The notes: generated from the sequence alone by a model not told the origin. Shown: positions 50,796 to 59,658, counted from the first letter of the stretch. The stretch is 64,000 bases of DNA from Bradyrhizobium xenonodulans (GCF_027594865.1 NZ_CP089391.1:1146501-1210500), one strand, 5' to 3'. Translations and numbers: made by a program.

Positions 50796-51530
50796 ATGGG
50801 CAGACTACAAGGCAAGACGGCAGTGGTGACGGGCGGCGGAACCGGCATCGGATTTGGAGCGGCGAAACGGTTCGTCGACGAAGGCGCGTTCGTCTATCTC
50901 TTCGGGCGGCGGCAGGAGCCGCTCGACGCCGCCGTTGCGAAGCTGGGGTCCTCCGCGCGCGCCGTCAGGGGCTCGGTGACGGACCTGTCCGACCTCGACC
51001 GGCTCTACGAGACGGTGAAAGCCGAACGCGGCGGGCTCGACATCCTGTTCGCCAACGCCGGCACCGGCTTGTTCGCGCCGCTCGGCGAGATCACGGTCGA
51101 GCATTACGACCAGATCTTTGACGTCAATGTGAAGGGGTTGGTGTTCACGGTGCAGAAAGCCCTGCCGCTGATGAAGCAGGGGTCGTCGATCATCCTGACC
51201 GGCTCGAGCACGGGGGTGATGGGGACGCCGCAATTCAGCATCTACAGCGCGACCAAGGCCGCGATCCGCAATCTGGCACGGAGCTGGGCGCTGGACCTGC
51301 GCGGCACCGGCATACGCGTCAACGTGTTGTCGCCGGGGCCGACCAAGACCGAGCTGGCGCTGGAGATCGTCGGCGAGGAAGCCTTTGATGCGCTCGGAAG
51401 CATGACGCCGATCGGGCGCGTGGGCGACCCGAGCGAGACGGGGGCGGTGGCCGCGTTCCTGGCGTCGTCAGACAGCAGCTTCATGACCGGCGGCGAGGTC
51501 TTCGTCGACGGTGGCTTGGCGCAGGTCTGA
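50796..51530 (+). CDS. short-chain dehydrogenase/reductase
   Basis: A 244-residue SDR from ATG 50796, which has AAGGAG 8 bases upstream; the ATG at 50781 lacks one. VTGGGTGIGFGAAKRF is the cofactor loop, ANAGTGLFAPLGE follows, and the catalytic residues are Ser (TGSSTG), Tyr and Lys (YSATK). FGRRQEPLD suggests NADP preference. It is the likely target of the divergent HxlR regulator. Substrate unknown. Confidence 0.92.
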   Translation: MGRLQGKTAVVTGGGTGIGFGAAKRFVDEGAFVYLFGRRQEPLDAAVAKLGSSARAVRGSVTDLSDLDRLYETVKAERGGLDILFANAGTGLFAPLGEITVEHYDQIFDVNVKGLVFTVQKALPLMKQGSSIILTGSSTGVMGTPQFSIYSATKAAIRNLARSWALDLRGTGIRVNVLSPGPTKTELALEIVGEEAFDALGSMTPIGRVGDPSETGAVAAFLASSDSSFMTGGEVFVDGGLAQV

Positions 51531-51548
51531 GACTCGACCGCGTGAGCG

Positions 51549-51580
51549 CGAGGGCTTCGGTCATTCGATCGAAGCCCTCG
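51549..51580. terminator. hairpin between convergent SDR and amidohydrolase genes
   Basis: A perfect 11-bp stem CGAGGGCTTCG (51549-51559) / CGAAGCCCTCG (51570-51580) with a 10-base loop in the 59-base gap. Likely two-way stop. Confidence 0.65.
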
Positions 51581-51589
51581 ATGCGTAGC

Positions 51590-52474
51590 CTAGATCCCCA
51601 GAATCTTCCGCGCGTTGGCCTTCAAGACCTTCGGCCGGATCTCGTCGCGGATGTCGATCTTGGCGAAGTCCGACAGCCAACGGTCCGGTGTGATCACCGG
51701 CCAGTCCGAGCCGAACAGCATCTTGTCCTGCAGGATCGAGTTGATGTAGCGCACCAGGATCGGCGGGAAATACTTTGGCGACCAGCCCGAGAGATCGATG
51801 TAAACGTTCGGCTTGTGGGTCGCGACCGACAGCGCCTCTTCCTGCCAGGGGAAGGAGGGGTGCGCGAGGATGATCTTGAGGTCGGGGAAATCGGCCGCGA
51901 CGTCGTCCATGTACATCGGGTTGGAATATTTCAGCCGCATCCCCATGCCGCCCGGCATGCCCGAGCCGACGCCGGTCTGGCCGGTGTGGAACAGCGCGAT
52001 CGCGCCGCCATTGTTGATCTCTTCGTAGAGCGGATAGGCCATGCGGTCGTTGGCGTAGAAGCCCTGCATGGTCGGGTGGAATTTGAAGCCGCGCACGCCG
52101 TATTCCTCGATCAGCTTGCGCGCCTCGCGCACGCCGAGCTTGCCCTTGTGCGGGTCGATCGAGACGAACGGGATGAGGACGTCGAGATGGTCGGAGGCGA
52201 CCTCCAGCATCTCGTAATTGTTGTAGCGGCGGAAGCCGGTCTCGCGTTCGGCGTCGACCGGGAAGATCACCGCGGCGATGTTCTTGGAGCGGTAGTAGGC
52301 AGCGGTCTCCGGCACCGTCGGCGGATGCTTGTTCGGCGACTTGAAATATTCCGCCATCTGCGCCTGGAAATCGTCATAGCCATCGTCCGCGTGGCACCCG
52401 CAGGGCTCCTCGGCATGGGTATGGATGTCGATGGCGACGACGTCGTCGATGTTCGGCAGCTTCAGCTTCGGCAT
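51590..52474 (-). CDS. metal-dependent amidohydrolase (Amidohydro_2/ACMSD family)
   Basis: A 294-residue TIM-barrel hydrolase. IDIHTHAEEP gives the two metal His residues, GFKFHPTMQGF another His, ILAHPSFPWQEE the next, and LFGSDWPVITPDRW the final Asp. This is the ACMSD/gamma-resorcylate decarboxylase group, whose members decarboxylate or hydrolyse aromatic or amino-muconate acids. A 13-bp palindrome (TTATATGATATAA) lies 31-43 bases upstream, suggesting control by a GntR/FCD-type regulator not in the window. No partner genes. Confidence 0.9.
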   Translation of the reverse strand: MPKLKLPNIDDVVAIDIHTHAEEPCGCHADDGYDDFQAQMAEYFKSPNKHPPTVPETAAYYRSKNIAAVIFPVDAERETGFRRYNNYEMLEVASDHLDVLIPFVSIDPHKGKLGVREARKLIEEYGVRGFKFHPTMQGFYANDRMAYPLYEEINNGGAIALFHTGQTGVGSGMPGGMGMRLKYSNPMYMDDVAADFPDLKIILAHPSFPWQEEALSVATHKPNVYIDLSGWSPKYFPPILVRYINSILQDKMLFGSDWPVITPDRWLSDFAKIDIRDEIRPKVLKANARKILGI

Positions 52475-52814
52475 TGGTTTCCTCCCGACGGGTTGCCAAA
52501 TTGATTATATGATATAACGAATTTGGCAAGCGTCGCTGGCGCCGAAACCGCAGCCCGCAAAAGTCTTTGCGGGGCTTGGCCGCGAAGGGACAGATCGGGC
52601 CGATCCGGCCGTTTCTACTGTGCATGGGGTTGTTTTCGCGAATTTGCTGGGTGGGAACCGGGCAGTTAACATTGACATGACCTCCTGCCATGCCTTAAGA
52701 ACCGCCCCGTCCCGGGCGGTCGGTCCGCCAGCGGGAAAAATCTCATTTTGCCACATTCGCGCGTGCCGAAACGGTAGTGCCGAACACGGCCTTTCGAACG
52801 TTCAGGATTCTGCC
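52475..52814. other. intergenic region between divergent amidohydrolase and rpmJ
   Basis: 340 bases. They contain the palindrome at 52505-52517 and, toward rpmJ, TTGCCACATTCGCGCG and a run of GC-rich sequence that may form its leader. No gene is seen. Confidence 0.5.
52505..52517 (-). promoter_or_regulatory. perfect palindrome upstream of the amidohydrolase
   Basis: TTATAT-G-ATATAA, a 13-base perfect palindrome and one of the most AT-rich spots in the window, 31-43 bases before the start codon. The form resembles operators of GntR/FadR-type regulators (family knowledge); the regulator is unidentified. Confidence 0.5.
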
Positions 52815-52940
52815 ATGAAGGTCCGTAACTCGTTGAAGTCGCTGCGCGGTCGCCATCGCGCCAACCGCCTGGTCCGCCGCAAGGGCCGGGTCTATGTGAT
52901 CAACAAGGTGCAGCGCCGCTTCAAGGCTCGCCAGGGCTGA
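52815..52940 (+). CDS. rpmJ: 50S ribosomal protein L36, zinc-independent form
   Basis: A 41-residue, very basic protein starting [14 protein letters not shown] and ending [11 protein letters not shown]. It lacks the four zinc-binding residues (CxxC...C...H) of the C+ form, so it is the C- type that is standard in alphaproteobacteria. It binds 23S rRNA late in 50S assembly. It stands alone, outside the spc operon, as usual for this lineage. Confidence 0.97.
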   Translation: MKVRNSLKSLRGRHRANRLVRRKGRVYVINKVQRRFKARQG

Positions 52941-53047
52941 TCTTTCGCCCTGCCGGACGCCTCACGCGCTCCCGCAATACCACGGTCACACGAGTTTGAC
53001 GCCGCCTTTGCTTTGCAAGGGCGGCTTTGCGCGTTTAGACTTTCACC

Positions 53048-53689
53048 ATGGCAGTGAGATTCCCGTTCGCACGCACCTTGTGTCTGGCCCTCGTGCTGGG
53101 TGCCGCCGGCTTGACGCCAGCCCTGGCTCAGAAAGTTCTGCCGGCCCCTCCCGGCAAGGAGCAGAAGAAGCTCCCCGAAGCGCCGGCCAAGCTGCCCAAG
53201 GTCGACCGCAGCAAGAATCTCGATTTCCTGTTCGGCGCGCTGAAGGCTGCGCCCGACGAGGCCAGCGCCAAGCATGTCGAGGCGCGGATCTGGGCGATCT
53301 GGATCCAGACCCCGAGCGACACCGCGTCGCTGTTGATGGCGCGGGCCAAGACCGCGGTCGACGCGCAGAAGGTCGACATCGCGATCAAGCTGCTGGATTC
53401 GGTCATCAAGCTCAGGCCCGACTACATCGAGGCCTGGAACCGGCGCGCCACGCTCTACTACATGCAGAATGACTACGCCCGCTCGCTTGCCGACATCCGC
53501 GAGGTGCTGATCCGCGAGCCCCGCCATTTCGGCGCGCTCGCAGGCCTCGGCATGATTATGCAGGAGGTCGGCGACGAGAAGCGCGCGCTCGACGCCTATC
53601 GCAAGGCGCTCGCCGTCAATCCGCACCTCGACAAGATTCCCGACCAGGTCAAGTCGCTGACCGAAAAGGTCGAAGGCCGCGATATTTAG
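53048..53689 (+). CDS. secreted tetratricopeptide-repeat protein
   Basis: A 213-residue protein with a signal peptide (FARTLCLALVLGAAGLTPALAQ). A Pro/Lys-rich spacer and three TPR-like helical pairs follow, among them AIKLLDSVIKLRPDYIEAWN, YYMQNDYARSLADIREVLIR and EVGDEKRALDAYRKALAVNP. It is probably a periplasmic protein-protein adaptor. The start follows an upstream in-frame TAG and fits the signal peptide. No operon partner. Confidence 0.9.
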   Translation: MAVRFPFARTLCLALVLGAAGLTPALAQKVLPAPPGKEQKKLPEAPAKLPKVDRSKNLDFLFGALKAAPDEASAKHVEARIWAIWIQTPSDTASLLMARAKTAVDAQKVDIAIKLLDSVIKLRPDYIEAWNRRATLYYMQNDYARSLADIREVLIREPRHFGALAGLGMIMQEVGDEKRALDAYRKALAVNPHLDKIPDQVKSLTEKVEGRDI

Positions 53690-53814
53690 CCTAGAACTCG
53701 ATCTTTTCCCGAGCGAATGCGGCGCCTTCGGATTAACCAAGATCGGAAGCGCGGCATCTTGAGGGCTATTGCCGGCGCCGCCACAGGCCTACCTGCATGG
53801 CAGGAGCGAAAGCC

Positions 53815-54075
53815 ATGAAGCGTCTGATCTTTGCAGGGATCCTGCTGCTCGCGTCGGGGACGGCAAGTCTCGCCGACGGACTGTTCTGGGTGGTCGGCAA
53901 CCGCGCCACCGGCAAATGCAACATCGTGACCAGCAATCCCGTGATCATCGGCGACATCTGGTTCGGTGACGGCCCCTACAAATCCAAGGCCGACGCCAGG
54001 CTTGCCCGCTCGACGATCCGCGCCTGCCCCGCACCGACCCCCGATGAGGAAAAGGCCGAGGACGGCACGAACTAG
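53815..54075 (+). CDS. small secreted hypothetical protein
   Basis: An 86-residue protein from ATG 53815 (AGGAG 9 bases upstream; a longer start at 53797 lacks one). A signal peptide (KRLIFAGILLLASGTASLA) precedes a short domain DGLFWVVGNRATGKCNIVTS with two cysteines and a charged tail. Likely periplasmic. Family not recognised. Confidence 0.72.
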   Translation: MKRLIFAGILLLASGTASLADGLFWVVGNRATGKCNIVTSNPVIIGDIWFGDGPYKSKADARLARSTIRACPAPTPDEEKAEDGTN

Positions 54076-54090
54076 ATCGGCGTCCGCAAG

Positions 54091-54273
54091 TTAGTGCAGG
54101 GCGCTGCCGCCGCGCTCAGCGAGGCCGCGATCGGCGGCGGCTGCGTAAGCCTTCGCAAGTTCCGTCTCGAGATGCTCGTTGATCAGCAGCAGCGCGCGCA
54201 CGGCGCCGCGCAGGTCACCGTTGCAGCTCGCCACGATCTCGTCGATCGCAGTGTCTTTGGATCTGAAGCTCAT
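54091..54273 (-). CDS. small hypothetical helical protein
   Basis: A 60-residue protein from ATG 54273 (CGGAG upstream). Its sequence SFRSKDTAIDEIVASCNGDL followed by RGAVRALLLINEHLETELAK is consistent with a small helical bundle. Short proteins with this pattern seem common in related genomes (from memory). Convergent with the preceding secreted protein gene across 15 bases. Function unknown. Confidence 0.65.
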   Translation of the reverse strand: MSFRSKDTAIDEIVASCNGDLRGAVRALLLINEHLETELAKAYAAAADRGLAERGGSALH

Positions 54274-54601
54274 CGAAATTCTCCGGTTCAAATCAGGACA
54301 AATCCTGCCGGCCTTTCCCGCACCCCTGAGGTTGCGAGCAGGATCGGCGCCCACCCGCGTCTAAGAGGCGGAACCGACCGTGGCGATTATAAGGAAGCCG
54401 CGATGACGACCGCATGAAGCTGGTCCGAGGCTTGCGGGTCTTCGGATAATAATATTGATTTCATTGATGTTTTTGACTCGGCAAATATGCACATATCCAC
54501 AGCCCCGCCATTTCCGGTGGAAATGCGGGAGCTCGCGGGGCGAAACTGCCGCCTGCCGAACCCGTAGCTGCGATGTGCCCTGGATTTCCCGGACCCTCTC
54601 C
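54274..54601. other. intergenic region with AT-rich stretch
   Basis: 328 bases. An AT-rich run at about 54440-54500 (GATAATAATATTGATTTC and neighbours) could hold the promoter of the alpha/beta hydrolase gene. No gene or repeat is recognised. Confidence 0.45.
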
Positions 54602-55558
54602 ATGATCGTGATGACAGTCGTGACGGCGCTGGTGCTGCTGGCGCTGGTCACGCAGGCCGGAATTGTGGCCCTGCAACGCGCCTTTCCGCCCCAGGGCCGG
54701 ATGGTCGAGGTCGACGGTGCCGTGCTTCACGTCGTCGATATCGGCCCGCGCGATGCGGGCGTGCCGATCGTGATGCTGCACGGTGCGAGCTCCAATCTCG
54801 AAGCGATGCGGCGCCCGCTCGGCGATCTCCTCGCCGGGGATCATCGCGTCATCCTGATCGATCGTCCCGGCCATGGCTGGAGCACGCGTGCACGACGGCA
54901 GGATTCGACGCCGCAGATCCAGGCGCGGATGATCGACGAGGCGCTGGGCAAGCTCGGGATCGAACGCGCGGTGTTCGTGGTGCATTCCTGGAGCGGCGCG
55001 CTCGGGGCGCGGATTGCGCTCGATCACGCGAGCCGCGTCGCCGGTCTCGTCATGCTGGCGCCGGTCACCCATCCCTGGCGCGGCGGCGTCGGCCGTTACA
55101 ACGAGATCATCGCAACGCCCGTGATCGGCCCGCTGCTCGCCTATACCATCACGCTGCCGCTGGGTTATTTCGTCGCCGAGGCCGGCGCACGGAGCGTCTT
55201 CCTGCCACAAATCATGCCGGATGGTTTCGTGCGGGATTCGGCGACGCCGCTGCTGCTGCGTCCGCGCGAGTTCATCGCCAATGCCTATGATCTTGTGACG
55301 CTGAAGGAAGCGGTGATTGCGCAGGCTGCGCGCTATGGCGAGATCAAAGCGCCGGTCACGATCATCGCCGGCGAGCCCGACAAGACCGTGAAGACCGACA
55401 TCCACGCGCGCCCGTTCGCCGCGACCGTGCCGAATGCAAAGCTGATCGTGCTGCCCGATCTCGGCCACATGGTGCAGAACGCGGTGCCGGATCTCGTGAA
55501 GACGGAGATCGAGACGATGATCGGTCAAATCGTCCCGGCGCAGGCGGTCGCCGATTAG
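54602..55558 (+). CDS. membrane-anchored alpha/beta hydrolase
   Basis: A 318-residue protein from ATG 54602. An N-terminal hydrophobic segment (VMTVVTALVLLALVTQAGIV) anchors it to the membrane. The hydrolase fold follows: VMLHGASSNLEAM (oxyanion), VVHSWSGALGARIALDH with the nucleophile serine, IIAGEPDKTV with the Asp, and LPDLGHMVQNA with the His. Substrate unknown; epoxide-hydrolase and esterase relatives share the pattern. An earlier in-frame start exists at 54455 but gives no typical sequence. Confidence 0.88.
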   Translation: MIVMTVVTALVLLALVTQAGIVALQRAFPPQGRMVEVDGAVLHVVDIGPRDAGVPIVMLHGASSNLEAMRRPLGDLLAGDHRVILIDRPGHGWSTRARRQDSTPQIQARMIDEALGKLGIERAVFVVHSWSGALGARIALDHASRVAGLVMLAPVTHPWRGGVGRYNEIIATPVIGPLLAYTITLPLGYFVAEAGARSVFLPQIMPDGFVRDSATPLLLRPREFIANAYDLVTLKEAVIAQAARYGEIKAPVTIIAGEPDKTVKTDIHARPFAATVPNAKLIVLPDLGHMVQNAVPDLVKTEIETMIGQIVPAQAVAD

Positions 55559-55677
55559 AGCGTTTTCGAACGAAGCGGATGCCGGTTCGCGTGAAGACAA
55601 CGCGTCAAAACAAAACAGCTACAGCGTCGGTTCCGAGTTGATCAGAACCGAAGCTGTAGCGGCCGCCGTTTGGGCGC
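55555..55677. repeat. dispersed repeat ending in a strong hairpin
   Basis: GAGCGTTTTCGAACGAAGCG at 55559 begins a repeat type known from related genomes (from memory). It contains GCGTCAAAACAAAACAG and then arms at 55618-55633 and 55645-55660 (16 bp, one mismatch). It lies between the convergent hydrolase and cytochrome genes, so it can terminate both. Confidence 0.75.
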
Positions 55678-56073
55678 TTACTGCTTGATTTTCCCGTCCT
55701 TGTCGAACTGCGAGACGTAGGTCCAGAGATTGTTGATCTCGGTCTCGTTCTTGATGCCGGCGAACGCCATCTTGGTGCCGGGGATCTTGGCCTTGGGGTC
55801 CTTGATGTATTCCTTGAACGTCGCCTCGTCCCAGGTGATGCCGGAATTCTTGTTCGCGTCCGAATAGCTGTAGCCCTCCGCGGTGCCCGATTTGCGGCCG
55901 TTGAGGCCGTTGAGCTCGGGGCCGACCTTGTTCTTGGCGCCTTCGCCGATCGCGTGGCAGGCCAGGCATTTGTTGAACGATGTCTTGCCGGCCGCGGCAT
56001 CCTGCGCCATCGCGGCGGGTGCGGTGGCAATCGCGGTGAGGATCGTCAGTGCGCCAATAATCAGTTTTGTCAT
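55678..56073 (-). CDS. periplasmic class I cytochrome c (c550/c2-like)
   Basis: A 131-residue protein from ATG 56073. A signal peptide (LIIGALTILTAIATAPAAMA) is followed by a single heme site KCLACHAIGEG (C36, C39, H40). The conserved GPELNGLNGR segment comes next, and the likely axial methionine is in IPGTKMAFAGI. It carries electrons between the bc1 complex and terminal oxidases or reductases. It resembles Bradyrhizobium cytochrome c550 (CycA), an identification based on memory of that family. Confidence 0.92.
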   Translation of the reverse strand: MTKLIIGALTILTAIATAPAAMAQDAAAGKTSFNKCLACHAIGEGAKNKVGPELNGLNGRKSGTAEGYSYSDANKNSGITWDEATFKEYIKDPKAKIPGTKMAFAGIKNETEINNLWTYVSQFDKDGKIKQ

Positions 56074-56349
56074 CGGGTGCTCTTCGTCTCTTCCCTGGTG
56101 GGTCTGGTCAGTCGCCTGCCTGGTCGGCAATGTCAGGACCTGCCCGTTTTGGCAGGCCTGCTCGACTTGGACAAGCGACCAATCCATGACAGGTTTCATG
56201 CCTTCCTACTTGTCCCAGAGCGAACTCGCCGCAGATCGCCGCTCCGACTTTCGGATGGCCTACCCAAACCACCGCGGACGTGGTTGATTTGCCGCGACAA
56301 TTCGATTGTGCGGCGCGAGCCGGAAGGATAATGCCGTGAAGGACGTGTT

Positions 56350-57843
56350 ATGGCCATCATGATGCCTGCAAGCGACCAGGCGGTGCTCGCGCGCCGCGCT
56401 GAGATCGTGGCTGCATTGCGCGCAATCGTGCCCGGCGAGGGCGTGATCGATACGCCCGCCGAGATGCGGGCCTACGAATCCGACGGGCTGACGGCCTATC
56501 GGCAGCCGCCGATGGTCGTGGTGCTGCCCGATACGACCGAGCAGGTCTCGCTCGTCCTGAAATATTGTGCCGGGCAGGGTATCAAGGTGGTGCCGCGCGG
56601 CTCCGGCACGTCGCTGTCGGGCGGCGCGCTGCCGCTCGAGGACGGCGTGCTGCTGGGGCTCGGCAAGTTCAAGCGCATCCGCGAGATCGATTTCGACAAC
56701 CGCGTCGTCGTCACCGAGCCCGGCGTCACCAATCTCGCGATCAGCCAGGCGGTCGCGCATGCCGGCTTCTACTACGCGCCCGACCCGTCCTCGCAGATCG
56801 CCTGCTCGATCGGCGGCAATGTCGCGGAGAACTCCGGCGGCGTGCATTGTCTCAAATACGGCATGACCACCAACAACGTGCTGGGTTGCGAGATCGTGCT
56901 GATGAGCGGCGAGATGCTGCGCATCGGCGGCAAATCGGCGGAGAATTCCGGCTATGACCTGATGGGCGTCATCACCGGCTCCGAAGGCCTGCTCGGTGTC
57001 ATCACCGAGATCACGGTGCGCATCCTGCAGAAGCCGGAGACGGCGCGCGCGTTGATGGTTGGGTTTGCGCAGGTCGAGGCGGCCGGCGAATGCGTGGCGC
57101 GCATCATCGGCGCCGGCATCATTCCCGGCGGCATGGAGATGATGGACAAGCCGGCGATCCACGCCGCGGAGGCCTTCGTCCATGCCGGCTATCCGCTCGA
57201 CGTCGAGGCGCTGCTCATCATCGAGCTCGACGGTCCCAAGATCGAGGTCGACGAGCTGATCACGCGCGTCGAGACCATTGCGAACGCTTGCGGCTCGACC
57301 ACCTGTCAGATCTCGACCTCGGAAGCCGAGCGCAATCTGTTCTGGGCCGGCCGCAAGGCCGCATTCCCGGCCGTCGGCCGCATCTCGCCCGACTATCTCT
57401 GCATGGACGGCACGATCCCGCGCGGTGCCTTGCCGAAGGCGCTCGCCCGCATCCGCGAGCTTTCGGAAAAATACCAGCTCGGTTGCGCCAACGTGTTCCA
57501 CGCCGGCGACGGCAATCTGCACCCGCTGATCCTCTATGATGCCAACAAGCCCGGCGAGATCGAGCGCGCCGAAGCCTTCGGCGCCGACATCCTGCGCGCC
57601 TGTGTCGAGTTCGGCGGCGTGCTCACCGGCGAGCACGGCGTCGGCATCGAGAAGCGCGATCTCATGGGCGACATGTTCACCGAGATCGACCTCAACCAGC
57701 AGCAACGGTTGAAATGCGCCTTCGACGCGCAGGGCCTGCTCAATCCCGGAAAGGTGTTCCCGACCCTGCACCGCTGCGCCGAGCTCGGCCGCATGCATGT
57801 GCACGCGGGCAAGCTGGCATTCCCGGACATCCCGCGGTTCTAG
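56350..57843 (+). CDS. glcD: glycolate oxidase, FAD-binding subunit
   Basis: A 497-residue protein of the VAO/PCMH flavoprotein family. PRGSGTSLSGGALPLEDGVL is the FAD pyrophosphate site, DPSSQIACSIGGNVAENSGG and GSEGLLGVITEITVRIL follow, and the C-terminal GNLHPLILYD and GEHGVGIEKRDLM motifs are diagnostic for GlcD. With GlcE and GlcF it oxidises glycolate to glyoxylate and passes electrons to the membrane quinone pool. Separated from glcE by an opposing ABM gene. Confidence 0.95.
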   Translation: MAIMMPASDQAVLARRAEIVAALRAIVPGEGVIDTPAEMRAYESDGLTAYRQPPMVVVLPDTTEQVSLVLKYCAGQGIKVVPRGSGTSLSGGALPLEDGVLLGLGKFKRIREIDFDNRVVVTEPGVTNLAISQAVAHAGFYYAPDPSSQIACSIGGNVAENSGGVHCLKYGMTTNNVLGCEIVLMSGEMLRIGGKSAENSGYDLMGVITGSEGLLGVITEITVRILQKPETARALMVGFAQVEAAGECVARIIGAGIIPGGMEMMDKPAIHAAEAFVHAGYPLDVEALLIIELDGPKIEVDELITRVETIANACGSTTCQISTSEAERNLFWAGRKAAFPAVGRISPDYLCMDGTIPRGALPKALARIRELSEKYQLGCANVFHAGDGNLHPLILYDANKPGEIERAEAFGADILRACVEFGGVLTGEHGVGIEKRDLMGDMFTEIDLNQQQRLKCAFDAQGLLNPGKVFPTLHRCAELGRMHVHAGKLAFPDIPRF

Positions 57844-57852
57844 GACTGATTG

Positions 57853-57887
57853 GGAGGGAAGGGCTCACGACGCGAGCGCTTCCCTCC
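57853..57887. terminator. hairpin between convergent glcD and ABM genes
   Basis: The stem GGAGGGAAG (57853-57861) / CTTCCCTCC (57879-57887) is extended inside by GCTC/GAGC. It lies in the 52-base convergent gap and would stop glcD transcription before glcE unless glcE has its own promoter. Confidence 0.6.
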
Positions 57888-57895
57888 GGGAGATG

Positions 57896-58231
57896 TTACA
57901 ACAGGCCGTACTGCGCCCGCTCACGCTTGGCCAGCAGTGGCAGCGCTTCGCCAGCGATGTAGGTCTTGAAGTGTGCGCTCTCCTGATGCGCCTTGAAGGC
58001 TGCCTCGTCGCGGAACAGTTCGTAGAACAGGAACTGGGCCGGATTGTCCTTCGCCCGCGAGATCAGGAACAGCTTGACGCCGTCTTCGCGCTGCGCCTCC
58101 GGCAGGAAGCGGTCGAGGATCGCGGCGACCTTGTCGGCCTCGCCGGCCTTTGCCTCCCATTGTGCGACGACAAGCAGCCCGCCGCCGTCGACTGCGTCAC
58201 TGAGGGATTTTTGCGTGGCATAGTGGTTCAT
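57896..58231 (-). CDS. antibiotic biosynthesis monooxygenase (ABM) domain protein
   Basis: A 111-residue protein from ATG 58231 (GGAGA upstream; 58246 is an alternative). GGLLVVAQWEAKAGEADKVA followed by FLPEAQREDGVKLF and QFLFYELFRDEAAFKAHQES is the dimeric ferredoxin-like ABM fold. Such proteins act as quinol monooxygenases or heme-degrading-like enzymes, many without known substrate. It runs opposite to the flanking glc genes and splits glcD from glcEF. Confidence 0.88.
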   Translation of the reverse strand: MNHYATQKSLSDAVDGGGLLVVAQWEAKAGEADKVAAILDRFLPEAQREDGVKLFLISRAKDNPAQFLFYELFRDEAAFKAHQESAHFKTYIAGEALPLLAKRERAQYGLL

Positions 58232-58419
58232 GATGTGTGTCTCCATCGGTTGATCTCGACCGCGAGAACTGACTTGTAGCGATGGCCTGCCGGTTATGGT
58301 TCGCCGCGGATCGAAGTGTCGACGTCAGCATCGCGCCCCGGCTCAATCGCGACGGCAATGGGCGCCTGCCGACACGCCGCATTTGATTTTAGTGCCGAAT
58401 TTCGCTACCGCCTTTTCCC

Positions 58420-59658
58420 GTGGATACGCTCAAGGTCAGAGACGCCAAAGACGTCGAAGAGGTGGTGCGCGCGGCGATTGCCAACGAGCAGCCGCTCGAG
58501 ATCATCGGTCATGGCTCCAAGCGCGGCATCGGCCATGCGATGGCGACCAACGCCGTGCTCGACGTCTCCGCGCTCAATGCCGTCATCTCCTATGAGCCGA
58601 ACGAATTGATCGTCACGCTCCAGGCCGGCGCGCCGCTGGGCGACGTGCTGGCGCTGATCGATGCCAAGAACCAGCAATTCGCCTTCGAGCCGATGGACAC
58701 TGCGCCGCTGCTCGGCACGCCCGCATCGGGCACCATCGGCGGCATGATCGCGGCGGGGCTCGCCGGCCCGCGGCGCATCAAGGCGGGCGGAGCGCGCGAT
58801 CATCTCCTGGGCGCGCACGCCGTCTCCGGCTTCGGCGACAGCTTCAAGACCGGCGGCAAGGTGGTGAAGAACGTCACCGGCTACGACCTGTGCAAGCTGC
58901 TGGCGGGCTCCTGGGGCACGCTGTCTGTCATGACCGAAGTCACGCTCAAGGTGATGCCCAAGCCCGAGGCCGAACGGACGCTGCTGCTGCGCGGGCTGGA
59001 CGATGCCGTCGCCAACAAGGCGATGACCGCGGCGCTCGGCTCGCCCTTCGACGTCTCCGGTGCCGCCCACCTGCCGAAATCGGCGTTCCGGGCGAAGACC
59101 GAGGGACTTGGCGACGTCGCAGGCCAAAGCGAGGCACTGACGGTGCTGCGGCTCGAGGGCATCACCGCCTCTGCCACCCACCGCGCCGGCTCGCTGCGCG
59201 AATTGCTGGCGCCGTTCGGAACCGCGACCCTGATCGAGGATGCCGCATCGTCCGCGTTGTGGGCCACCATCCGCGACGTGCTGCCGTTCGCGGCAGGCGG
59301 CGCGCTTGGCGCCTGGCCGGTGTGGCGGATCGTCTGCCCGCCCGCCTCAGGCGCGGCGCTCGGGACCCAATTAGCGCGCGAGACCGGCGGCGACGTGATC
59401 TACGATTGGGGCGGCGGGCTGATCTGGGCGGCGCTGCCGCCGAAGGGCGATGCCCATGCGTCGGCCGTGCGTCAGCGCGCGGATGCCTTTGGCGGACACG
59501 CCACGCTGATCCGGGCGGCCGAGGATGTCAGGCGCGGTGTCGACGTGTTCCATCCGCAAGCGCCAGGTGTTGCCGCGTTGAGTGAGCGGGTGCGCGCCAG
59601 CTTCGATCCGAAGACCATTCTCAACCGGGGACGCTTGAGGCGGGGCGCTGCTGAATGA
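58420..59658 (+). CDS. glcE: glycolate oxidase, FAD-binding subunit
   Basis: A 412-residue protein starting with GTG at 58420. It has the shorter PCMH FAD domain: IIGHGSKRGIGHAM, APLLGTPASGTIGGMIAAGL, GGKVVKNVTGYDLCKLLAG and SWGTLSVMTEVTLKVMPKPE. Its C terminus ends NRGRL, as GlcE proteins do. It forms the GlcDEF complex. Its stop overlaps the glcF start by 4 bases (ATGA), so the two are translationally coupled. Confidence 0.94.
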   Translation: MDTLKVRDAKDVEEVVRAAIANEQPLEIIGHGSKRGIGHAMATNAVLDVSALNAVISYEPNELIVTLQAGAPLGDVLALIDAKNQQFAFEPMDTAPLLGTPASGTIGGMIAAGLAGPRRIKAGGARDHLLGAHAVSGFGDSFKTGGKVVKNVTGYDLCKLLAGSWGTLSVMTEVTLKVMPKPEAERTLLLRGLDDAVANKAMTAALGSPFDVSGAAHLPKSAFRAKTEGLGDVAGQSEALTVLRLEGITASATHRAGSLRELLAPFGTATLIEDAASSALWATIRDVLPFAAGGALGAWPVWRIVCPPASGAALGTQLARETGGDVIYDWGGGLIWAALPPKGDAHASAVRQRADAFGGHATLIRAAEDVRRGVDVFHPQAPGVAALSERVRASFDPKTILNRGRLRRGAAE

